A stretch of 64,000 nt of DNA from Flavobacterium kayseriense (lineage in GTDB: Bacteria > Bacteroidota > Bacteroidia > Flavobacteriales > Flavobacteriaceae): NCBI RefSeq assembly GCF_014305095.1, contig NZ_JACRUI010000001.1:1238744-1302743 (forward strand). Reading direction: 5' to 3'. Shown here piece by piece: positions 8,531 through 19,276 of this stretch. The notes beneath the pieces are model-generated. The model saw nothing but the letters and a program-made list of their open reading frames with translations, did not search any database and had not been told where the DNA came from. The translations under genes were made by a program, and so were the position numbers. Each line of letters starts with the position of its first letter. Position 1 is the stretch's first letter.

Positions 8531-9760
8531 ATGCTGTATTATTTATTTCAATATTTAGATCAAACACTGCACGTTTCAGGAGCAGGTGTTTTTCAGTACA
8601 TCACTTTTAGATCAGCGCTAGCTTTTATACTATCATTATTGTTGTCTACTATTTATGGAAAAAGAATTATTCGCTTTCTTCAAAATCAACAAGTCGGCGA
8701 GACGGTACGAGAATTAGGATTGGCAGGTCAAAATGAGAAAGCTGGAACACCTACAATGGGTGGTTTAATTATCATTTTTGCAACTCTTGTTCCTGTATTG
8801 TTGTTTTCTAAACTACATAATATTTACATTGTTTTATTGATCGTAACAACGTTGTGGATGGGGACAATAGGTTTTGTAGATGACTACATCAAGATATTTA
8901 AAAAAGACAAACAAGGTTTAAAGGGTATTTTTAAAGTAGTTGGTCAAGTAGGTTTGGGGCTGATCGTGGGAACGGTTCTTTATTTTAATCCAAGCGTGAC
9001 TGTAAGAACTGATACTGGTAAAAATGATATTTTTAAGCAACCTACTGAGAATGTTATAAGAGCAGCGGCATTAGAAGAAAAGTCGACCGCAACTACAATT
9101 CCGTTTTTTAAGAACAATGAATTCGACTATGCCGAACTTCTTGCTTGGACCGGTGAAGGATACGAAAAATGGGCATGGTTAATTTTTATTCCAGTTGTAA
9201 TATTTATTATCACTGCTGTGTCAAATGGTGCTAATCTAACTGACGGCATCGATGGTCTGGCGGCGGGAACTTCTGCAATATCTGTTTTAGCACTCGGGAT
9301 TTTTACGTTTCTGTCGGGTAACATCATATTTTCAAATTATTTGAATATCATGTATATCCCCAATTCTGGAGAGATGACTGTTTTTATAGCCGCATTTGTT
9401 GGAGCACTTATCGGATTTCTTTGGTACAACTCCTATCCAGCTTCTGTTTTTATGGGTGACACGGGTAGTTTAACAATTGGTGGTATTATAGCGGTACTAG
9501 CTATTGCAGTCCGAAAAGAGCTATTGATTCCGCTTTTATGTGGAATCTTCTTAGTCGAAAATTTCTCTGTTGTACTTCAAGTAAGCTATTTCAAATACAC
9601 TAAGAAACGTTTTGGTGAAGGCCGAAGAATATTTTTGATGTCACCGCTACACCATCATTATCAAAAGAAAGGATATCATGAAAGCAAAATTGTAACTCGA
9701 TTTTGGATTGTAGCAATTCTTTTGGCGATTTTATCAATCGTTACTTTAAAACTAAGATAG
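8531..9760 (+). CDS. mraY: Phospho-MurNAc-pentapeptide transferase MraY
   Basis: This 409-residue integral membrane enzyme transfers phospho-MurNAc-pentapeptide from UDP to undecaprenyl phosphate to make lipid I. Recognisable motifs are the acidic pair in [18 protein letters not shown], the [12 protein letters not shown] signature, FMGDTGS and HHHYQKKG. It is about 50 residues longer than E. coli MraY because of a hydrophilic insertion (about residues 155-215, after [12 protein letters not shown]) between membrane segments; I recall similar insertions in Bacteroidetes enzymes. It lies six bases after murE and one base before murD. Confidence 0.95.
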   Translation: MLYYLFQYLDQTLHVSGAGVFQYITFRSALAFILSLLLSTIYGKRIIRFLQNQQVGETVRELGLAGQNEKAGTPTMGGLIIIFATLVPVLLFSKLHNIYIVLLIVTTLWMGTIGFVDDYIKIFKKDKQGLKGIFKVVGQVGLGLIVGTVLYFNPSVTVRTDTGKNDIFKQPTENVIRAAALEEKSTATTIPFFKNNEFDYAELLAWTGEGYEKWAWLIFIPVVIFIITAVSNGANLTDGIDGLAAGTSAISVLALGIFTFLSGNIIFSNYLNIMYIPNSGEMTVFIAAFVGALIGFLWYNSYPASVFMGDTGSLTIGGIIAVLAIAVRKELLIPLLCGIFLVENFSVVLQVSYFKYTKKRFGEGRRIFLMSPLHHHYQKKGYHESKIVTRFWIVAILLAILSIVTLKLR

Positions 9761-9761
9761 T

Positions 9762-11093
9762 ATGAGATTAGTTGTATTAGGTGGTGGCGAAAGCGGAGTG
9801 GGAACTGCCATTTTAGGGAAGAAGAAAGGATATGATGTGTTTGTATCTGACTTTGGGAAAATAAAAGAGAAGTATCAAAAAGTTCTTACTAGTAATGATA
9901 TCAGTTGGGAAGAGGAACAACACACCGAAGCACTAATTTTAAATGCCGATGTTGTAATGAAAAGTCCAGGAATTCCTGAGAAAGTGGCAATCGTGAAAAA
10001 GTTGGTTGAAAAGGGAATACCGGTAATATCTGAAATTGAATTTGCTGCTCCATTTACAAAGGCAACAACTATTGGTATTACAGGAAGTAATGGTAAAACA
10101 ACTACGACTATGTTAACCTATCACTTGCTAAAGTCGGCTGGATTAAATGTAGGATTGGGAGGAAATATAGGGAAAAGTTTTGCATGGCAAGTAGCCGATG
10201 AGGATTTTGATTCATATGTCTTGGAGTTAAGTAGTTTTCAGCTGGATGGTATAGTTCATTACAAACCACATATTGCGATTATCACTAATATAAGTCCAGA
10301 TCACTTAGATAGGTATGATTACAAATATGAAAACTATATTGATTCGAAGTTTAGAATAACTAGAAATCAAACTGAGGAGGATTACCTTATTTATGATGCA
10401 GATGACGAAGCCATAACAACATGGTTAAAAGACAATAAAACAAAAGCACAATTAATTCCATTTTCATTAACAAAAACCTTTGAAAACGGAGCCTTTATAA
10501 AAAACAACATAATGGAAGTATCAATCAATCAAGAAGAATTTAAAATGGAAACCGAATCTATGGCATTAGAGGGGAAACACAATATGAAAAATGCAATGGC
10601 AGCAACCTCAGTGGCAAAATTAATGCAAATTAGAAAAGCAACGATTCGTGAGAGTTTATCTAATTTCCAAGGTGTAGAACACCGTCTTGAAAAAGTATTG
10701 AAAATTCAGAATGTTCAATATATCAACGATTCAAAAGCAACAAATGTAAACGCAACATTTTTTGCATTAGACAGTATGAATACGCCTACCGTATGGATCG
10801 TAGGTGGTGTTGATAAAGGGAATGATTATAACGAATTAATGTCATTAGTACGAGAAAAGGTAAAGGCAGTAATCTGTTTAGGAGTAGATAATAAAAAAAT
10901 CATCGATGCTTTTGGTAATGTTGTAGACATAATGCTAGAGGTTAATTCGATGAGTGATGCAGTTAAAATGGCAAAACGTATCGCTGAAAAAGGAGATACT
11001 GTTCTACTTTCTCCTGCCTGTGCGAGTTTTGATTTGTTTGAAAACTATGAAGACAGAGGAAATCAGTTCAAGCAAGCAGTTCAAAATTTATAA
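9762..11093 (+). CDS. murD: UDP-MurNAc-L-alanine:D-glutamate ligase MurD
   Basis: This 443-residue cytoplasmic Mur ligase adds D-glutamate to UDP-MurNAc-L-alanine. It has an N-terminal Rossmann-like domain (VVLGGGESGVGTA), the ATP-binding P-loop GSNGKTTTT at residues 108-116, the motif SPDHLDRY, and the C-terminal domain motif LLSPACASFDLFENYEDRG, which is characteristic of MurD. Length is normal. It follows mraY with a one-base spacer and precedes ftsW by 28 bases. Confidence 0.95.
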   Translation: MRLVVLGGGESGVGTAILGKKKGYDVFVSDFGKIKEKYQKVLTSNDISWEEEQHTEALILNADVVMKSPGIPEKVAIVKKLVEKGIPVISEIEFAAPFTKATTIGITGSNGKTTTTMLTYHLLKSAGLNVGLGGNIGKSFAWQVADEDFDSYVLELSSFQLDGIVHYKPHIAIITNISPDHLDRYDYKYENYIDSKFRITRNQTEEDYLIYDADDEAITTWLKDNKTKAQLIPFSLTKTFENGAFIKNNIMEVSINQEEFKMETESMALEGKHNMKNAMAATSVAKLMQIRKATIRESLSNFQGVEHRLEKVLKIQNVQYINDSKATNVNATFFALDSMNTPTVWIVGGVDKGNDYNELMSLVREKVKAVICLGVDNKKIIDAFGNVVDIMLEVNSMSDAVKMAKRIAEKGDTVLLSPACASFDLFENYEDRGNQFKQAVQNL

Positions 11094-11121
11094 GATTCTT
11101 AATTAATAATACGGTAATAAA

Positions 11122-12411
11122 ATGAGGCAACTAGTAAACAATTTAAAAGGAGATAAAGGTATATGGTCATTCGTGGCTTTATTAGCTCTGTTTTCGTTTA
11201 TGCCTGTTTTTAGTGCAAGTAGTAACTTGGCTTATTTAGGTCATGGAACGGGAAATACTTTAGGCTATCTAGTAAAGCATTTTATACATATTTGCTGCGG
11301 TTTTGCGATCATTTTTTCAGTTCATAAAATCCCTTATAATTATTTCCGTTCTATTTCTAAAATGCTATTGCCGGTCGTTTGGGTAGTTTTAGCTATCACA
11401 ATGTTCAAAGGGCAAGTAATTGCTGGCGCTAATGCTAGTAGATGGCTTCAAATTCCATATGTTGGTATTTCATTTCAGCCTTCTGCTTTTGCGGCTTTGG
11501 TATTATTTGTTTTTGTGGCACGTTATTTATCAAAAACTAGAGAAGAGCCTATAGATTTTGTGCAATCTTTAAAAGAATTATGGTTGCCAGTATTTGTGAC
11601 GTTAATGTTTATTTTACCATCCAATTTTTCAACTACGGCTCTGATTTTTGCAATGATCATTATGCTAGTTTTTATAGGTAAGTATCCGCTAAAGTATATT
11701 GGAATCATTGTAGGCGCAGGTGTCTTATCACTAACTTTTTTTATTTTAGTGGCCAAAGCTTTCCCCGGTTCTTTTAATAATCGTGTAAGTACTTGGGAAA
11801 GCCGAATTGAAGCTTATTTTGGAGATGCATCGGACGAAGATGATTACCAAATTGAAAAAGCAAAAATAGCAATCGCTTCAGGAAGAATATATGGACTAGG
11901 ACCTGGTAAAAGTGTACAAAAAAATTTTCTACCACAATCGTCTTCTGATTTTATTTATGCCATTATAGTAGAAGAATATGGGTTAATTGGAGGTTTAGGA
12001 GTTCTTGGTTTGTATTTATTGCTGATGTTTCGATTTGTAGTAGCATCACATAAAGCGACTACCCTTTTTGGGAAATTAGTCGTTGTAGGTTTGGGTTTTC
12101 CTATGATTTTTCAAGCTATGATAAATATGGCTGTGGCTGTCGAATTACTACCGGTGACAGGACAAACGTTGCCGCTTATCAGTAGTGGAGGTACATCGAT
12201 TTGGATGACATGTATCGCTTTAGGAATTATTATAGGGGTGACAAAAAAAGAAGATGAAATAGAAGAAGAGGCTAAAAATGCTGCAAGAAGAGACGAAGCG
12301 CTTCAGAAATTGATCGATGACCAGCTAGTAAGTGAAGAGAAAAACGAAGGTTTAGGGTATTCCATAGAAAACAAAGTAGGGAACCCTATGAATGCAGTAC
12401 TAAATAAATAA
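11122..12411 (+). CDS. ftsW: SEDS-family septal peptidoglycan polymerase FtsW
   Basis: This 429-residue polytopic membrane protein of the SEDS family has about ten hydrophobic segments. The conserved C-terminal loop [18 protein letters not shown] is diagnostic of the family. FtsW is a glycosyltransferase that polymerises lipid II at the septum together with FtsI. Its place between murD and murG supports FtsW rather than RodA. The last 60 residues are a charged cytoplasmic tail rich in Glu and Lys ([20 protein letters not shown]). Confidence 0.93.
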   Translation: MRQLVNNLKGDKGIWSFVALLALFSFMPVFSASSNLAYLGHGTGNTLGYLVKHFIHICCGFAIIFSVHKIPYNYFRSISKMLLPVVWVVLAITMFKGQVIAGANASRWLQIPYVGISFQPSAFAALVLFVFVARYLSKTREEPIDFVQSLKELWLPVFVTLMFILPSNFSTTALIFAMIIMLVFIGKYPLKYIGIIVGAGVLSLTFFILVAKAFPGSFNNRVSTWESRIEAYFGDASDEDDYQIEKAKIAIASGRIYGLGPGKSVQKNFLPQSSSDFIYAIIVEEYGLIGGLGVLGLYLLLMFRFVVASHKATTLFGKLVVVGLGFPMIFQAMINMAVAVELLPVTGQTLPLISSGGTSIWMTCIALGIIIGVTKKEDEIEEEAKNAARRDEALQKLIDDQLVSEEKNEGLGYSIENKVGNPMNAVLNK

Positions 12412-12418
12412 TACAGAA

Positions 12419-13510
12419 ATGAAACCATATAAATTCATATTAAGCGGCGGAGGAACAGGTGGACATATCTACCCGGCTATCGCTATAGCTAATGAATTAA
12501 AAATACGCTTTCCAGATGCTGAGTTTTTATTTGTAGGAGCCAAAGATAAAATGGAAATGCAAAAGGTTCCTCAAGCAGGATATGCAATTAAGGGGCTGTG
12601 GATTGCAGGATTGCAGCGTCAGATCAATTTTAAAAATGCGATGTTTCCTTTTAAATTACTAGATAGTTTATTAAAGTCTAAACGAATCATAAAAGATTTT
12701 AAACCAGATGTAGTTATTGGTACTGGAGGTTTTGCAAGTGGACCATTGTTACAAGTCGCTAACTCGACCGGAGTACCTACTGTAGTACAAGAGCAAAATT
12801 CATATCCAGGGATTACAAATAAGTTACTAAGTAAAAAAGCAGGTATTATTTGTGTTGCATATGAAAATTTAGAGCGATTTTTCCCAAAGGAAAAAATTAT
12901 TCTGACCGGTAACCCAGTTCGACAAGATTTGATAGATATTGATAGTAAGCGAGAGGAGGCTTTGACGTTTTTTAAACTTGACTCAAGTAAAAAAACATTA
13001 TTGGTTCTTGGAGGTAGTTTAGGATCAAGAAGAATAAATCAGTTAATCGAAAAAGAACTCGAGACTATAAAAAGTAATAATGTTCAGGTGATTTGGCAGT
13101 GTGGTAAATTATATTTCGAAGAGTATAAAAAATACAGTGGTGCTAACGTTCAGGTGGTAGCTTTTATTGAAAAAATGGATTTTGTTTATGCTGCTGCAGA
13201 TATCATTATTTCTCGAGCAGGAGCATCTTCCGTATCTGAGTTATGTATTGTAGGTAAACCAGTGATTTTTATTCCATCGCCAAATGTAGCCGAAGATCAT
13301 CAAACAAAAAATGCAAACGCCATTGTTCAAAAGCAAGGTGCGCTTTTATTGAAAGAATCTAGTCTAGATGTTGAGTTTGGTTCTGTTTTCGATACCTTGT
13401 TAAAGGACGAATACCAACAGCAGCAGTTGGGTCAGAATATTAAAAGACTTGCTTTACCGCAAGCAACATCTAAGATAGTAGACGAAATAGTAAAATTAAT
13501 TAAGAAATAA
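12419..13510 (+). CDS. murG: Lipid II-forming GlcNAc transferase MurG
   Basis: This 363-residue GT-B glycosyltransferase has the glycine-rich motif [12 protein letters not shown] at residues 9-20, GTGGFASGP, and the UDP-sugar site [11 protein letters not shown]. It transfers GlcNAc to lipid I at the inner face of the cytoplasmic membrane to give lipid II. It lies seven bases after ftsW and 10 bases before murC in the same transcription unit. Confidence 0.96.
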   Translation: MKPYKFILSGGGTGGHIYPAIAIANELKIRFPDAEFLFVGAKDKMEMQKVPQAGYAIKGLWIAGLQRQINFKNAMFPFKLLDSLLKSKRIIKDFKPDVVIGTGGFASGPLLQVANSTGVPTVVQEQNSYPGITNKLLSKKAGIICVAYENLERFFPKEKIILTGNPVRQDLIDIDSKREEALTFFKLDSSKKTLLVLGGSLGSRRINQLIEKELETIKSNNVQVIWQCGKLYFEEYKKYSGANVQVVAFIEKMDFVYAAADIIISRAGASSVSELCIVGKPVIFIPSPNVAEDHQTKNANAIVQKQGALLLKESSLDVEFGSVFDTLLKDEYQQQQLGQNIKRLALPQATSKIVDEIVKLIKK

Positions 13511-13520
13511 CAAAGCAAAA

Positions 13521-14870
13521 ATGAACTTAAACCAAATACATAACGTCTTTTTTATCGGCATTGGTGGCATTGGAATGAGTGCGTTAGCTCGCTATTTCAA
13601 AAACATAGGAAAAGAAGTGTCTGGTTATGATAAAACTGCAACTGCTCTTACTACAGAATTAATAGAAAGCGGAATCAATATTCATTTCGAAGATCGAATC
13701 GATTTGATTCCAGAAGGTTATAATCAAGATAATACTTTAGTTATAGTAACGCCAGCTGTGCCTAAAGCACATTTGCAATGGAATTACTTTTTAGAGAAGG
13801 GCTACGAGTTAAAAAAGAGGGCCGAGGTATTAGGAATTATTACAAAAGATACCTTCTGTTTTGCAGTTGCAGGTACTCATGGTAAAACCACTACATCAAG
13901 CATCTTGGGACATATTTTATATGAATGTGGTGTTGATGTAACAGCTTTCATAGGCGGAATTGTCGAAAATTATAATTCTAATCTAATCGGAACAGGGAAA
14001 ACAGTTACGGTTGTAGAAGCAGATGAGTTTGATCGTAGTTTTTTGCATTTGCATCCCAATATTGCTTGTATAACTTCGATGGATGCAGATCACCTAGATA
14101 TTTACGGAACAAGTGATGCAATTGAGGAATCTTTTGTAGAATTTGCAAATAAAGTAAGTGATAAGTCTAAATTGTTTATCACTACAGAACTGCCTTTAGA
14201 AGGAACAACGGTTGCTGTAAATGAAGATGCAGTGTATAAAGCATTCAATGTTCGAATTGCCGAAGGGAGTTATTTGTTTGATATTGAAACGCCTAACGGT
14301 GTTTTAAAAGATTTTAGATTTAGTTTACCAGGACGACATAATTTGATGAACGCTTTGATGGCTATTGCAATGGCAATTAACTTCGGTTCCCCAACCGATG
14401 CCATTGCAGTAGCCTTAGCTTCATTCAAAGGGGTTCGACGACGCTTTTCTTATCAAATACAGACTGATAGTTTAGTTTATATTGATGATTATGCTCATCA
14501 TCCTACAGAGATAAACGCAGTGCATCAAGCGGTTAGAGAATTGTATCCTGATAAAAAAGTGTTGGCTGTTTTTCAGCCACATTTATTTAGCAGAACTAGT
14601 GATTTTTCTGATGATTTTGCGAAAAGTTTGTCTAATTTTGACGAAATAATATTATTGGATATTTACCCCGCTAGAGAACTTCCTATGGAGGGGATTACCT
14701 CAGAATGGTTGTTGTCAAAAATCGAAAACGATAATAAAAAATTAGTTTCAAAAGAAGATTTAATTGAATCAATTTTGGAAAGTGATGCCGCAATAATTGT
14801 GACAATTGGAGCAGGTGATATAGGGGAATTAGTAGGACCAATTAAAACGGCATTGTATGAAAATATTTAA
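13521..14870 (+). CDS. murC: UDP-N-acetylmuramate:L-alanine ligase MurC
   Basis: This 449-residue enzyme has the N-terminal UDP-binding motif GIGGIGMSALA (from residue 13), the P-loop GTHGKTTTSS, MDADHLDIYG, and a C-terminal domain with YIDDYAHHPTEI, all typical of MurC. It adds L-alanine to UDP-MurNAc, the first step in building the stem peptide. As in many bacteria murC sits directly before ftsQ; the two overlap by 14 bases. Confidence 0.96.
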   Translation: MNLNQIHNVFFIGIGGIGMSALARYFKNIGKEVSGYDKTATALTTELIESGINIHFEDRIDLIPEGYNQDNTLVIVTPAVPKAHLQWNYFLEKGYELKKRAEVLGIITKDTFCFAVAGTHGKTTTSSILGHILYECGVDVTAFIGGIVENYNSNLIGTGKTVTVVEADEFDRSFLHLHPNIACITSMDADHLDIYGTSDAIEESFVEFANKVSDKSKLFITTELPLEGTTVAVNEDAVYKAFNVRIAEGSYLFDIETPNGVLKDFRFSLPGRHNLMNALMAIAMAINFGSPTDAIAVALASFKGVRRRFSYQIQTDSLVYIDDYAHHPTEINAVHQAVRELYPDKKVLAVFQPHLFSRTSDFSDDFAKSLSNFDEIILLDIYPARELPMEGITSEWLLSKIENDNKKLVSKEDLIESILESDAAIIVTIGAGDIGELVGPIKTALYENI

Positions 14871-15579
14871 TTGGACAAATATTAGATTACTTTTAATGAT
14901 AGGATCAGTGTTGTTTCTGTTTTCATTCACGTCAAACCGAAATTCACACCGAAAATTAACGAAATCTGAAGTTGTTTTTGTAGGAGTTAATACGCTGTTT
15001 ATAGAGAAAGAAACGGTTAATAAATTGTTAATAGAAAATAATCAGAATGCTTCAAGCATTGAAAAAGATAAATTAGATTTGAATAAGCTGGAGAGAATCC
15101 TGAATTCAAATGACATGATTGAAAAATCAGATGTATTTGTAAGTATTGATGGTGTCTTAAAAGCAGTAGTAAAACAAAAGACTCCTATAGCGAGAGTTAT
15201 AAACGGGAATGAGTCTTTTTATGTTGATTATGAGGGAGGTAAAATGCCGTTATCGAGTAATTTTGCAGCTAGAGTTCCACTTGTTTCGGGGGAGATAAAT
15301 AAAAAAAATAGCGGAGAATTTACCCAATTGTGCAGGGTTATTTATGACGATGATTTTTTGAAAAAAAACATCATTGCGATTCAGATTATGCCTAATGGAA
15401 ACCTAAAAATGTTCAATAGGAATTATAACTACCAAATTGAGTTTGGAAGTTTAGAAGATGTTTCGCAAAAATTTAAAGATTATAAAGCTTTTTTTCAAAA
15501 GGCAGTTGTAGATAGTACGTTGTACAAATATAAAAAGATAGACCTCCGGTTTACAAAACAAGTAGTTTGCACTAAATAA
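14857..15579 (+). CDS. ftsQ: Cell division protein FtsQ (DivIB-like)
   Basis: This 240-residue bitopic protein has a short cytoplasmic N-terminus, one membrane segment (about residues 10-25, LLLMIGSVLFLFSF), and a periplasmic part containing a POTRA-like region and the stretch VFVSIDGVLKAVVKQKTPIARVI that is typical of FtsQ. It would link FtsL/FtsB-type proteins and the septal synthase. The start overlaps murC. Sequence similarity across phyla is low, so synteny (murC-ftsQ-ftsA) carries much weight. Confidence 0.88.
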   Translation: MKIFNWTNIRLLLMIGSVLFLFSFTSNRNSHRKLTKSEVVFVGVNTLFIEKETVNKLLIENNQNASSIEKDKLDLNKLERILNSNDMIEKSDVFVSIDGVLKAVVKQKTPIARVINGNESFYVDYEGGKMPLSSNFAARVPLVSGEINKKNSGEFTQLCRVIYDDDFLKKNIIAIQIMPNGNLKMFNRNYNYQIEFGSLEDVSQKFKDYKAFFQKAVVDSTLYKYKKIDLRFTKQVVCTK

Positions 15580-15586
15580 ATAGATA

Positions 15587-16969
15587 ATGGAAAAAGAGAA
15601 TATTGCAGTGGGTCTAGATATTGGGACAACAAAAATTGTTGCCATGATAGGCAAGAAAAATGAATATGGAAAGTTAGAAATATTAGGTGTTGGGAAATCT
15701 AAAAGTTTAGGTGTTGCAAGAGGTGTTGTCAATAATATTACTCAAACGATACAATCTATCCAACAGGCAATAGCAGAGGCTGAAAATAATTCAGGATACA
15801 AAATAAAAGATGTTGTAGTAGGTATTGCGGGTCAGCATATTCGTAGTATTCAACATACAGATTATATAAGTAGAAATAATCCAGAAGAGGTTATTGGTGG
15901 AGCCGATATTCAACTGTTAATTGATCAAGTTAATAAGTTAGCAATGCTTCCTGGAGAAGAAATAATTCATGTTCTACCGCAAGAATTCAAAATTGATGGT
16001 CAATCTGAGATTAAAGAACCAATCGGGATGTATGGCGGTCGACTAGAAGCGAGTTTTCATGTAGTTGTTGGTCAAGCTGCCTCTATTAGAAATGTAGGCA
16101 GATGTATTCAAAGTGCAGGAATCGAATTATCAGGCTTAACATTAGAACCATTAGCTTCTGCTGATGCAGTTTTAAGCCAAGAGGAAAAAGAAGCGGGTGT
16201 TGCCTTAATTGATATTGGTGGTGGAACTACTGATTTAGCCATATTTAAAGATGGTATTATTCGTCACACAGCAGTAATCCCTTTTGGAGGAAACGTAATA
16301 TCGGATGATATAAAAGAAGGTTGTTCTATTATTGAAAAGCAAGCAGAATTACTAAAAGTGAAATTTGGCTCTGCTTGGCCAGGAGAAAATAAAGACAATG
16401 AGATAGTTTCTATTCCAGGTTTACGTGGAAGAGAGCCAAAAGAGATTTCATTGAAAAATTTATCTAAGATCATCCACGCTCGCGTAGTGGAAATTGTAGA
16501 GCAAGTTTTTACTGAAATAAAAGCATACGGTCATGAAGATCCTCGTAAAAAATTAATTGCTGGAATTGTTCTTACAGGTGGAGGAGCGCAATTAAAACAC
16601 ATTAAGCAATTAGTTGAGTATATTACGGGAATGGATACTAGAATCGGATATCCTAATGAGCATTTAGCAGGTAATTCAGACGAAGAGTTTTCAAGTCCAT
16701 TATATGCTACGGCAGTAGGATTGGTGATGAATAGTATTGATAATAAATCACAAAGCGCTGTTCGAAAAGTGGAAGTGGCACCATCGCCTAGACCAATAGT
16801 TCAAAGAGAGACTGTTGCTGAATTTACGGCTGGTAATTATCAAGGATGCGGAGAAGATAGAGCCGAAGAACTGCAGAAAAAGGAGGAGTCTACAGGAGAC
16901 ACGATAAAAAGATCGTTTTTTGATCGTTATGTGGATAAGATTAAGGATTTCTTAGATAATGCAGAATAA
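15587..16969 (+). CDS. ftsA: Cell division ATPase FtsA
   Basis: This 460-residue actin-like protein has the phosphate-1 motif VGLDIGTTKIVAMIG near the N-terminus, the phosphate-2 motif ALIDIGGGTTDLAIF, and the adenosine motif IVLTGGGAQLKHI. FtsA tethers FtsZ filaments to the membrane; the last residues (SFFDRYVDKIKDFLDN) can form the amphipathic membrane-targeting helix. It starts seven bases after ftsQ and lies 60 bases before ftsZ. Confidence 0.95.
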   Translation: MEKENIAVGLDIGTTKIVAMIGKKNEYGKLEILGVGKSKSLGVARGVVNNITQTIQSIQQAIAEAENNSGYKIKDVVVGIAGQHIRSIQHTDYISRNNPEEVIGGADIQLLIDQVNKLAMLPGEEIIHVLPQEFKIDGQSEIKEPIGMYGGRLEASFHVVVGQAASIRNVGRCIQSAGIELSGLTLEPLASADAVLSQEEKEAGVALIDIGGGTTDLAIFKDGIIRHTAVIPFGGNVISDDIKEGCSIIEKQAELLKVKFGSAWPGENKDNEIVSIPGLRGREPKEISLKNLSKIIHARVVEIVEQVFTEIKAYGHEDPRKKLIAGIVLTGGGAQLKHIKQLVEYITGMDTRIGYPNEHLAGNSDEEFSSPLYATAVGLVMNSIDNKSQSAVRKVEVAPSPRPIVQRETVAEFTAGNYQGCGEDRAEELQKKEESTGDTIKRSFFDRYVDKIKDFLDNAE

Positions 16970-17029
16970 GGCTTTTGCCAAAAAAAAATATTCAATAGTT
17001 AATAATTAATATCAAAAACCAAATAAAAG

Positions 17030-18985
17030 ATGAGCAACTCAGAATTTGGAAGTATTTCATTTGATTTACCAAAAAACCAATCAAATGTAATCAAAGTAAT
17101 CGGTGTAGGTGGAGGAGGAAGTAATGCTATAAACCATATGTTTAAGCAAGGAATCAAGGGTGTTGATTTCATTGTTTGTAACACGGATTCTCAGGCATTA
17201 CAAAGTAGTTCAGTTCCAAATAAAATTCAGTTAGGTGTAAATCTTACCGAAGGATTGGGAGCAGGAGCGAATCCAGATGTAGGACAGCAATCGGCTATTG
17301 AAAGTATTGCTGACATCGAAAAAATGTTAGATCGTAATACTAAAATGGTTTTTATTACTGCTGGAATGGGTGGTGGTACAGGAACGGGAGCTGCTCCAGT
17401 TATTGCACAATTAGCTAAAGAAAGAGAAATACTTACTGTAGGGATTGTAACCTTACCTTTTTCTTTTGAAGGTAAAGTACGTCAAGAACAAGCGCTTATC
17501 GGAATCGAAAAATTGCGCAAGCAAGTCGATTCACTGATCGTAATCAACAATAATAAATTAAGAGAAGTATACGGAAATCTTGGTTTCAAAGCGGGATTCT
17601 CAAAAGCGGATGAAGTTTTGGCTACAGCCTCAAGAGGAATTGCCGAGGTAATAACACACCACTATACTCAAAATATCGATTTACGTGATGCAAAAACTGT
17701 TTTAGCAAACAGCGGAACTGCAATCATGGGATCTTCTGTCTCTTCAGGTGAAAATAGAGCAAAAGAAGCGATTGTTTCTGCTTTAGATTCCCCTTTACTA
17801 AATGATAACAAAATTACAGGTGCTAAAAACGTATTGTTGCTCATCGTTTCTGGCTCTAATGAAATCACTTTAGATGAAATAGGAGAAATAAATGATCACA
17901 TCCAAACTGAAGCTGGTTTCAATGCAAACATCATTATGGGTGTTGGTGAGGACGAGACTTTAGGTGATGCAATTGCAGTAACTATTATTGCAACAGGTTT
18001 TGATATTGAACAACAAAACGGAATCGTAAACACGGAGCCAAAAAAAATAATCCACACGTTAGAGGATGAGCAAAGAAGTGTTCATAATCTATCAAATACT
18101 ACAGTTCCTGCTTTTGACTTGAATTCAGATAGTGCTGCTTCAAATTCAAATGACAGAGTGGTTTTTGATTTACTAGAAGAAGAGGAAGAAAAATTCGTTC
18201 CTACAGTACAACAACCAGTTGTTCCTGTAGCAGGTAATGAAGAGTTGATGGCAATGTCAGAATTTATAAAAAATCTAGACGTTACTTTTGAAATTGTTTC
18301 TCCAATAAAAGACATCGATTTCACTTTTACATCGCCAAGAGCAGCTGAAGCAAAACAAGTTGTTCAGCCTAAAGCAGTTGAAAAAGAAGAACAAACAACT
18401 TTTTCGTTTGATTTACCTCTTTTTAAGACAGAGCCAATTGCAGAAGTACAAGCAGAGAAAGAGGAAAAAGTTTTGTTTGAATTGACCAACGAGACTCGTG
18501 AAATAAAAGTGAATCAGCCGGTGCAATTTGTTCCAGTAACGGAACTTTCAGATAACGGAATCATCAAATACTCTCTTGAAGAATATATGGAAGTGGAGAA
18601 CGATTTTATCGCATCAAAACCAGTTGCCAAAGTAGAGGAAGTTATTCCTGAGGAGATGAACATCACAATGAAGCAAGTAGATACTGATTCGTATGACACT
18701 AATAAATTTGAGGAAATTTCTCCAATGGAAATGACAATCGAAGAGACTTTGCGTTTGAGAGCTGATGAGAGAAGAAAAAAATTAAAAGAATTCAATTATA
18801 AGTTTCATAACAATGTATCTAAGATTGATGAGTATGAAAGAGAGCCTGCTTACAAACGTTTAGGAATTGATATTTCTAACAATCAAGCTAATAATAGTGC
18901 TTCTAGGATCTCAGTAGGTACAGACAGTAATAATGACTTACAATTACGTTCTAATAACTCTTATCTACACGACAACGTAGATTAG
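17030..18985 (+). CDS. ftsZ: Cell division tubulin FtsZ, long form
   Basis: This is a 651-residue tubulin-like GTPase that forms the Z ring. The GTPase core (about 1-330) has GGGGSNA at residues 27-33 and the tubulin signature GGGTGTG at 114-120. A long acidic linker of about 270 residues follows, far longer than the roughly 50 residues of the E. coli protein but in line with Bacteroidetes FtsZ. A conserved C-terminal-peptide-like motif, EPAYKRLGID (605-614), is not at the very end: 37 more residues follow, ending SYLHDNVD. It is the last gene of the dcw cluster and is followed by a strong terminator. Confidence 0.95.
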   Translation: MSNSEFGSISFDLPKNQSNVIKVIGVGGGGSNAINHMFKQGIKGVDFIVCNTDSQALQSSSVPNKIQLGVNLTEGLGAGANPDVGQQSAIESIADIEKMLDRNTKMVFITAGMGGGTGTGAAPVIAQLAKEREILTVGIVTLPFSFEGKVRQEQALIGIEKLRKQVDSLIVINNNKLREVYGNLGFKAGFSKADEVLATASRGIAEVITHHYTQNIDLRDAKTVLANSGTAIMGSSVSSGENRAKEAIVSALDSPLLNDNKITGAKNVLLLIVSGSNEITLDEIGEINDHIQTEAGFNANIIMGVGEDETLGDAIAVTIIATGFDIEQQNGIVNTEPKKIIHTLEDEQRSVHNLSNTTVPAFDLNSDSAASNSNDRVVFDLLEEEEEKFVPTVQQPVVPVAGNEELMAMSEFIKNLDVTFEIVSPIKDIDFTFTSPRAAEAKQVVQPKAVEKEEQTTFSFDLPLFKTEPIAEVQAEKEEKVLFELTNETREIKVNQPVQFVPVTELSDNGIIKYSLEEYMEVENDFIASKPVAKVEEVIPEEMNITMKQVDTDSYDTNKFEEISPMEMTIEETLRLRADERRKKLKEFNYKFHNNVSKIDEYEREPAYKRLGIDISNNQANNSASRISVGTDSNNDLQLRSNNSYLHDNVD

Positions 18986-19006
18986 ATACCATAAATTATA
19001 AATGAT

Positions 19007-19048
19007 ATAACCCGAAAATTGCATTTAATTTTCGGGTTATTTTTTTTA
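19007..19048 (+). terminator. Terminator of the dcw cluster after ftsZ
   Basis: A 14-bp perfect inverted repeat (19007-19020 and 19027-19040, loop GCATTT) is followed by a run of T. The rest of the 19049-19276 spacer is T-rich and shows no clear gene or consensus promoter. Confidence 0.92.
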
Positions 19049-19276
19049 TATTCGCACCACAGTATTTATAATTTTAGTGAGGTGCCTTTTAGTGGTTGTA
19101 CGTTACAAGATTTTTTCTAAAAACGTTTTTTTAAGGGTTTTAAAGAGCTTTTGCTGGCTGCTTTTCAAACCCAAGAAACAATACCTTTTTTTCTAAAATT
19201 GCTTTTCACTTACATACTAGGGCAAAAAGAGGAACCTTTTATCAATACGAAATTTATTAAATAAAAAGATATACAT

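Noticed and set aside
19049..19276. Riboswitch or small RNA in the ftsZ-yqeY spacer
   Set aside because: The spacer has a weak GGGTTT...AAACCC pairing but no stable fold or family motif that I can support.
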